The notes beneath the pieces are model-generated. The model ran no database searches. It was given only the letters and a program-made list of their open reading frames with translations, and was not told the origin of the DNA. Below are positions 58,901 through 64,000 of a stretch of DNA of 64,000 nt, in pieces. Position 1 is the first letter of the stretch; each line of letters starts with the position of its first letter. Location: the NCBI GenBank assembly GCA_019787685.1, contig JAHNUO010000010.1:1798001-1862000 (forward strand). Direction: 5' to 3'. Source of the stretch: Chiua virens. Taxonomy: Eukaryota > Basidiomycota > Agaricomycetes > Boletales > Boletaceae. The position numbers and the translations under genes are program-made.

Positions 58901-61365
58901 TCGCCGAACCGGATCAGCGCACTGTTGGTACCGCTCCGATCGGTGATGGAGGTGACGACGTCGACGAAACCGATGCAACAGGTAGAGGAGGTGCTTCGCC
59001 GGATTGCGGGTGGGCTCAATGCGAATAAGCGGTTGGACCCAGCGGCGTTGTTGGTGTTGTGTCATACGCTGATCAGCCAGAACGCCAAGTTTTTGCAGGC
59101 GGGAGAGAGAAAGGGCGTGTCGGGCAAAGGGAGGGGACGCAAGAACGACTATATCGTTCAGACGAAGCGGAAGATCGTGCCCGATAACGATCATCATGCG
59201 CATAATTCGTACCGGTAGGAGGTCTGCGTGTATGCGGGTCCTGACTGACGCATCATTTGGATCAGGTTCGTCGTGTTTGGACTGGACTTGTTCACGACTG
59301 CGTATCGACGCTCGCGGTTCGATCTACGCGATGCGCAGCTGTTGGCGAGGTTGGAGCCGTTTGTGAATTTGATCGGGAATACGCTCTACGCCGAGTCGGA
59401 AGCGGTCATCACTGCCGCTCTCAAAGCCGGACCATGCATTCTTCAATGTCCACTTAAGGCCGTCCCGTCGTCTGCCCCGCTCATGTCTCGCCAAATTTTA
59501 GCCATCATTCAGTCCGTTGGGAGCGCCGAATCCGAGGTTGCTCAAACCGCCTTCAAGTCACTCGCAACGATCCTCAGGGAGTGCCCGACCTCGAACGTCA
59601 AGGAGAAAGATCTTTTGTTTCTACTGGAGTTGCTCGCACCCGATCTCGAAGAACCGACTCGACAGGCAAGCGTGTTCGCCCTGTTGCGTGCGATCGTCGC
59701 GCGCAAGTTCGTCGTACCCGAGCTGTACGACATGATGACCTGTGGTGTCGTCTATCCTCGTCACATCCCAGTCGGCACATACGCGCGAATCCGCGCGGTC
59801 GTTGCTCCTCCAGTTTCTGCTCGACTACCCCCAAGGCGCGAGCCGTCCTGCAAACGACGCTCACCTTTTTCTCGCGGAATCTGTCGTACGAACACGCGTC
59901 GGGCCGATCGAGCGTGCTTGAACTCCTGCACGCGCTCCTCACCAAGTTTGACATGGGACTGATGGCGACACACGCGGAGATGTTGTTTGTTGCGCTCGTG
60001 CTGTGCGTGGCGAATGATGCGGACAAGGGTTGTCGGGTGACTGCTGCGGGCGTGATCCAGGTGTTGGTGAAGCGGTTGGAGGTGCAACAGGAACTGCTGA
60101 CGCGGGCGGTGATGGGTCACTTGCACGCGTGGGCGGTGCAGACGGACAAGGGGGCGTTGCGAAGCGTCGCGGTGCAGGTGTACGGGTTGGTCGTGGATGC
60201 GCTGCAACGTGGTGCGGCGCCGTATCTCGACGAGATCTTTGCGGACTTGGGCAGTCGTTGTGGAGCACAGCTGTGCTTTGCTCGCCGAAGAGGGGGAGAT
60301 GGACGTCGATGGGGAGGGGGAGGAGGAAGAAGGGCTGGATGGGGAGTGGCATACGACGTACCAGACTGTTGCAGAGTTTGGGCAAGGTGTTGCAGGTGTT
60401 TCCGGAAGCGACGACGGAGGGGAGGGTGCGGTGGACGGGCGTCGTGCAGCTGCTTGGGTTTCCGCATGCGTGGGTACGGAGTGCGACGTGTCGGTTGCTC
60501 GGGGTGTTGTTTGCGGCGTCGACGACGACGGGGGAGGTGTTGATGCACGCAGGGATGAAGGACGTGGCGGACAAGTTGTGTGTGTTGCTCAAGAGTGTGC
60601 ATTTGGAGGCGGACGTTGCGTTGCAGGCGGTCAAGAATTTGTTCTTCGTGGGCAAGTGGTTCGAGGCGCGTTTGACGAACGGGGGTAGGGGACGTCGAGG
60701 AAGAGGAGGGGGACGTACTTCCGTGGTTATTCTCCAAGTTGTCGTATCAAGCGCGATCGGCACAGATTGCGCGACGGAATAGGACGACGGGTCTGGTGAG
60801 TGGTGCTGCACGCGCGCGCGCTGGCTGATACTTATAGTACACGATAGGCCAACTGGACGCTCGCGCCATTGTCAGTGCTGCGTTTCTTTGCGGCGATGGC
60901 ATCGCACATGGACGCGACGCAGCTGGAGCGGTTCCTGCCACACATCCTGACGCCGGTATACCGTATCACCGAGGAAGATACGATCCGGGATGCTGAGATG
61001 GGTGCGTTGGTTCAGACGCTACTTGGCAGGACGCTGATGCAACGACAGAGGAACTCAAAACGACGGCGATCGAGCTGCAAGATCTCGTGCGAGCCAAAGT
61101 GGGCACGACCGGGTTTGCGAACGCGTATAATCGGATCCGACAGGGTGCGGTGAGCGTGCAGCAAGCGCGACGGGTGGCACGTGTGACCAAGGTGGGTCGT
61201 GTTCGTCGGTGGGGTGGACGTGTGCTCATGACGTAGGCGACGACGGATCCGGAGGGCGCTGCGAAACGCAAAGTGGCACGGAATGCGATGAAAAAGGAGA
61301 GTCGGAAGCGAAAGAGCAGGGCGTTTGCGTGCGTGATGCGGTTTCTTGTTTTCTGGTGGTGCTGA
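52994..61365 (+). CDS. UTP20: UTP20, U3 snoRNP component (DRIM family)
   Basis: Large HEAT-repeat protein of the small-subunit processome, needed in the nucleolus for 18S rRNA maturation. The N-terminus is VVHRVKRFK-HQSYAESLKYV. The next exons give SHFYASLQQWRQLNLSPSFI, LLQKVAHDLRTTLSPVYADL, SSEVQRAAGEVWASVLRRLK and REKAVHLMANNLDGVE, the classic UTP20/DRIM N-terminal block. The C-terminus has WLFSKLSYQARSAQIARRN, TEELKTTAIELQDLVRAK and ESRKRKSRAF. Early exons (52994-53050, 53108-53188, 53246-53445, 53501-53879, 53939-54236, about 54296-55345, 55399-55692) splice cleanly. From 55914 onward at least ten one-base gains or losses are needed to follow the conserved protein, so the gene is either decaying or miscalled here. 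Introns near 59217, 60795 and 61192 are normal. Confidence 0.88.
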
Positions 61366-61819
61366 CCGTGATCGATGTAGGGAGAGCCGGGGACGTGTCA
61401 AGCGACGACGGGAGGAGTAGTTGATCGATTTTATGTTTTCTTACTCGCAATTCAATATTCAGATCGTATCTGCGTTGTGAATGTGACACAAGCGCCTGTA
61501 AAGCGGACCGTTGTAGGTGTGACACTGATTCTGATGCTATCACACAAGGGATCGAAAACGTAAGGAAAGCAGAGGGATCACATAACGATCACGTTGAGGA
61601 CCCTTGTTTATATCCGCCGGTGGGGTGTAGAACGCGCAAGCACCCCAGTACGTATGGATGCATATGCATGTACACGAGGCAGCACAATGGAATAGATATA
61701 CGATTACATGACACCGGTTGAAGGATAGGAGAGACACGTTTTCCTCGGGAGCAAGAAAAAAAAGTTTTCAAGGGCGAGGATAGGATCCATGTGCGAGTGG
61801 GTAACGAACGATGCTGTGT
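61366..61819. other. Intergenic, convergent 3' ends
   Basis: Between the convergent UTP20 and membrane-protein genes. No gene is seen; it presumably holds both 3' UTRs. Confidence 0.5.
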
Positions 61820-62424
61820 CTATGAGGACGGGAGGGAGATGGGGTGCCATGAGGCGGTCTCGCGACAGTATGCGGGTGGGGGTGGTTCGACGAACTCGAC
61901 GGATGGGGTGATTGGGGTGCGAGGGGTAGTGGGGGTGCGAGGACTGAGCTCGTCCTTGGTGCGATGTGCACGTGGGACGTAGACGAGCGGTGGCGGACGG
62001 TGTTTTGGGGAGGGAGGGGAGGGGAGGGGAGAGTCGAGAGAGGCCTCTTTTGGATGGGCAAAGGGATCGGGATCTGCAAAGTCCCAGCTGGTGCATTCCC
62101 TGTGTCTGTGAGAGATACGGAGGGATTTACGGACTGGTGGAAGGTGAGCGAGAGATGGGATGAAGAGAAGAGGTACGTACTGAAACCGAATTTGGAGGAT
62201 GCTTCGGAGGGAGCAAAGGAGGGACGAACGACGTAGGAATGGATGGGACGACGACGAGATGAGATGGGGATGGGTTGTTGTTGTGATACACGGCGAAGAC
62301 GGAAAACGAGCCAGGTGACGAGGATGAGCATGAGGATACCGACGACGGAGACGGTGGTGACGATAGCAGCGAGGTCGACTTTGGAGGGATTCGAGTAGGC
62401 GTGAGTGGGGACAGGGGAATCCAT
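61820..62424 (-). CDS. Small single-pass membrane protein, unknown
   Basis: Two exons on the - strand, 62181-62424 and 61820-62133, with a 47-nt GT-AG intron that keeps the frame (185 residues). Residues about 18-40 (AAIVTTVSVVGILMLILVTW) form one transmembrane helix after a short polar N-terminus, with RLRR on the inner side. This predicts a type III or tail-out single-pass topology. The rest is rich in Pro, Ser and Arg (SPPSPKHRPPPLVYVPR, TPTTPRTPITP, VEPPPPAY) and probably disordered. It ends LPSS. PPPAY is a PPxY-type WW-domain or ubiquitin-ligase docking motif. This organisation is common in short fungal membrane proteins without assigned function. Confidence 0.65.
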
Positions 62425-62569
62425 GGCTGAGAGCGAACGACATTTGGTGGTCGTCTTTTATCGACGCATCCAATTCAGTACTAGCTTCGTTCTGGCTACC
62501 TTGGCAAAAATCATCAAACGACACTCAAACAGATCCGTCATTCACGATTGGCTCGCCAACGCTGCAATC

Positions 62570-64000
62570 ATGTACGATGACGACAACGACAACGACAATC
62601 CTTCTCAAGCCTGGCGTGATTCCGTGTTTACCGACTGGCACACCGCCGTCCAGACCGCCCACGCCAGACTGCTCTCCTCCAGCACAAACACTCGTCTCGC
62701 CTTTCTCCGCGACGACTTCGCTTGGCTCATAAATCAAGGCATGTCTCGAACCTGTTTCACTTGTGTCGCTGACCCGCTCCAGACCTCTCGCTCTCACAGA
62801 TTCTCGACGTCTTCAAACTTCTCACACAGACTTATCCCCGCTACATCGACACCCCATCACGCGATGCCGTAGAGAAAATCGGCATGCGTCTCGTACTCGT
62901 CGACCAGTCCGCCCCCAAACTCGGCATATTGGATCACGTCCTCGGCTGGCTTGCGAACGAGGTCGCGCACATGTCAAAACCATCCCCCAGGTACCCTCTT
63001 TCCATTCCTCTCTTGCGTCTACTGAACGTTCTCAAGCTCTTATGCTGCAGCCGATATATTTGTCCTTTTGAGCTGGTCCTGTGGCCTCTACACGACATGT
63101 CTCTCCGCCTCCCCAGACTTTGTATCGTCTAACTCATGGCGTGTCCTCACCGGCACCTTTGCTTCTCTCCTCGACCTTCAGCTGAATCCCTCCACGCGAT
63201 CGAAACACACTCTCCAGAAGAGCGCGCTCGTTCGCACCCGCAGAGCACTACGATCTGCCCCGGATCATCTCCATTCGTTCATGTCCACACTCATCACCCA
63301 TGCAAAGTCGACCCAGACTCCTCTCATTTACGTGCCTCTTCTAGGGACTGCTGTCGACGTCACGATCCGCCTAAAAAACGTCAAGGACTGAATCCCTCAC
63401 CCAGATCCCTCATCTCCATCAAGGCGAGTCCCCATTCCACGGTTCTAGACTTGTTAGATGATGTTGCATCAGGAGGGTATCATCGACTCTATACACAACT
63501 CACGTTCTCATGTCTAAAACGGCCGTCCTTGCTCACGCTTCGGTATGTTTCGTTTCGAATACTGCTATTCAGCTCATCGTTTGCAGAACGCTCTTTATGA
63601 CTTTATACGCACTGCCATCGGTCCAGACGATCTCTCAACCTCGATTTTACCCACCATCGAAAAAGCGCTCCTTCGCTCCCCAGAGTACTCGCTCAGCGGT
63701 AGGTCGTTTCATGTTCACGTTCCTTGCCTACTTGACGTTGTCTAGTCATTGCCGACTTTTTGTTGGCTTATTCACACCCTCTGGACGAAACTACCCTCAA
63801 AAAAATGCTTACCGCCTCCCTCAACTCTGCAAAGTCGAGCAACCCAATCGTGCGCGCGAATGCATCTGCTCTCTTCAAGGTCCTAGGTGTCCAAATTTCC
63901 TCCATCGTTCTTCGAGTCGGTCACGTCCGAAATACTGGCACTCCCACTAAGCGGAAAGACGACAGGAATCGATCACCGTATTACGTTGTACACGATGCTC
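62570..64000 (+). CDS. GCN1: GCN1, eIF2-alpha kinase activator (5' part)
   Basis: N-terminal part of the giant HEAT-repeat ribosome-binding protein that activates the kinase Gcn2 during amino-acid starvation. The gene runs out of the window. The start MYDDDNDNDNPSQAWRD at 62570 is followed by ARLLSSSTNTRLAFLRDDF. A GC-AG intron near 62731 joins to ILDVFKLLTQTYPRYIDTPS. Next come VLGWLANEVAHMSK, an intron at about 62999, LSWSCGLYTTCLSASPDF and HTLQKSALVRTRRALRSAP. IYVPLLGTAVDVTIRLKNVK, TLYTTHVLMSKTAVLAHAS and LPTIEKALLRSPEYSLS follow, all characteristic of fungal GCN1. Between about 63388 and 63480 the frame cannot be followed without small indels. It is arranged divergently from the membrane-protein gene. 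Confidence 0.85.

Noticed and set aside
59939..60811. 290-codon - strand ORF
   Set aside because: It lies exactly opposite the conserved C-terminal half of UTP20 and has proline/serine/arginine composition typical of an antisense shadow.
1..64000. CRISPR arrays, prokaryotic operons or viral genes
   Set aside because: No regularly spaced identical repeats, Shine-Dalgarno-led operons or viral replicase motifs were seen. Gene structure is that of a fungal nuclear genome throughout.

Overview
This window is nuclear DNA from a filamentous basidiomycete, most likely an Agaricomycete. Genes carry many short (about 47-60 nt) GT-AG introns. The families present (FunK1 kinase, DUF6698-like protein, Plavaka-type transposase, fungal UTP20 and GCN1) are typical of mushroom-forming fungi. 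No prokaryotic, CRISPR or rRNA features were seen, and no convincing tRNA.

Layout. (1) 1-8448: an array of HXXXD-type acyltransferase genes on the + strand: copy A (3' part, cut by the window edge), copy B (1637-3546) and copy C (6544-8448). A decayed WD40 gene lies inverted between B and C. (2) 8449-17581, 17582-26137 and 43562-52415: a tandemly repeated unit of about 9 kb. Each unit holds an acyltransferase 3' end, a spacer of about 4.5 kb, a WD40 gene with a conserved C-terminal tail, and the 5' part of UTP20. The same illegitimate junction, UTP20 fused to acyltransferase, occurs at about 17582 and about 43873. The acyltransferase and UTP20 pieces decay in units 1 and 2, while all three WD40 ORFs stay open. 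Their differences sit mostly at positions expected on the binding face of the propeller. (3) 26138-43561: a 17.4-kb insertion splitting the second UTP20 fragment. It has short imperfect terminal inverted repeats and an apparent CA target duplication. It contains a DUF6698-like gene, an F-box-like gene broken by a solo LTR, a FunK1 kinase gene with a solo LTR inside an intron, a long hairpin repeat, a gene of unknown function and, at its right end, a Plavaka-type transposase gene. (4) 44171-45384: a Pif1/Helitron-helicase remnant inserted in the third acyltransferase 3' fragment. (5) 52994-61365: the only full-length UTP20 gene, which nevertheless needs about ten single-base frame changes to read through. 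(6) 61820-62424: a small single-pass membrane protein gene (- strand). (7) 62570-64000: the 5' end of GCN1.

UTP20 (ribosome biogenesis) and GCN1 (translational stress signalling) are core housekeeping genes at the stable right side. The left and centre form a rapidly rearranging accessory block. The strongest candidates for something new are the 17.4-kb cargo-bearing Plavaka-like element and the diversifying WD40-tail paralogues.
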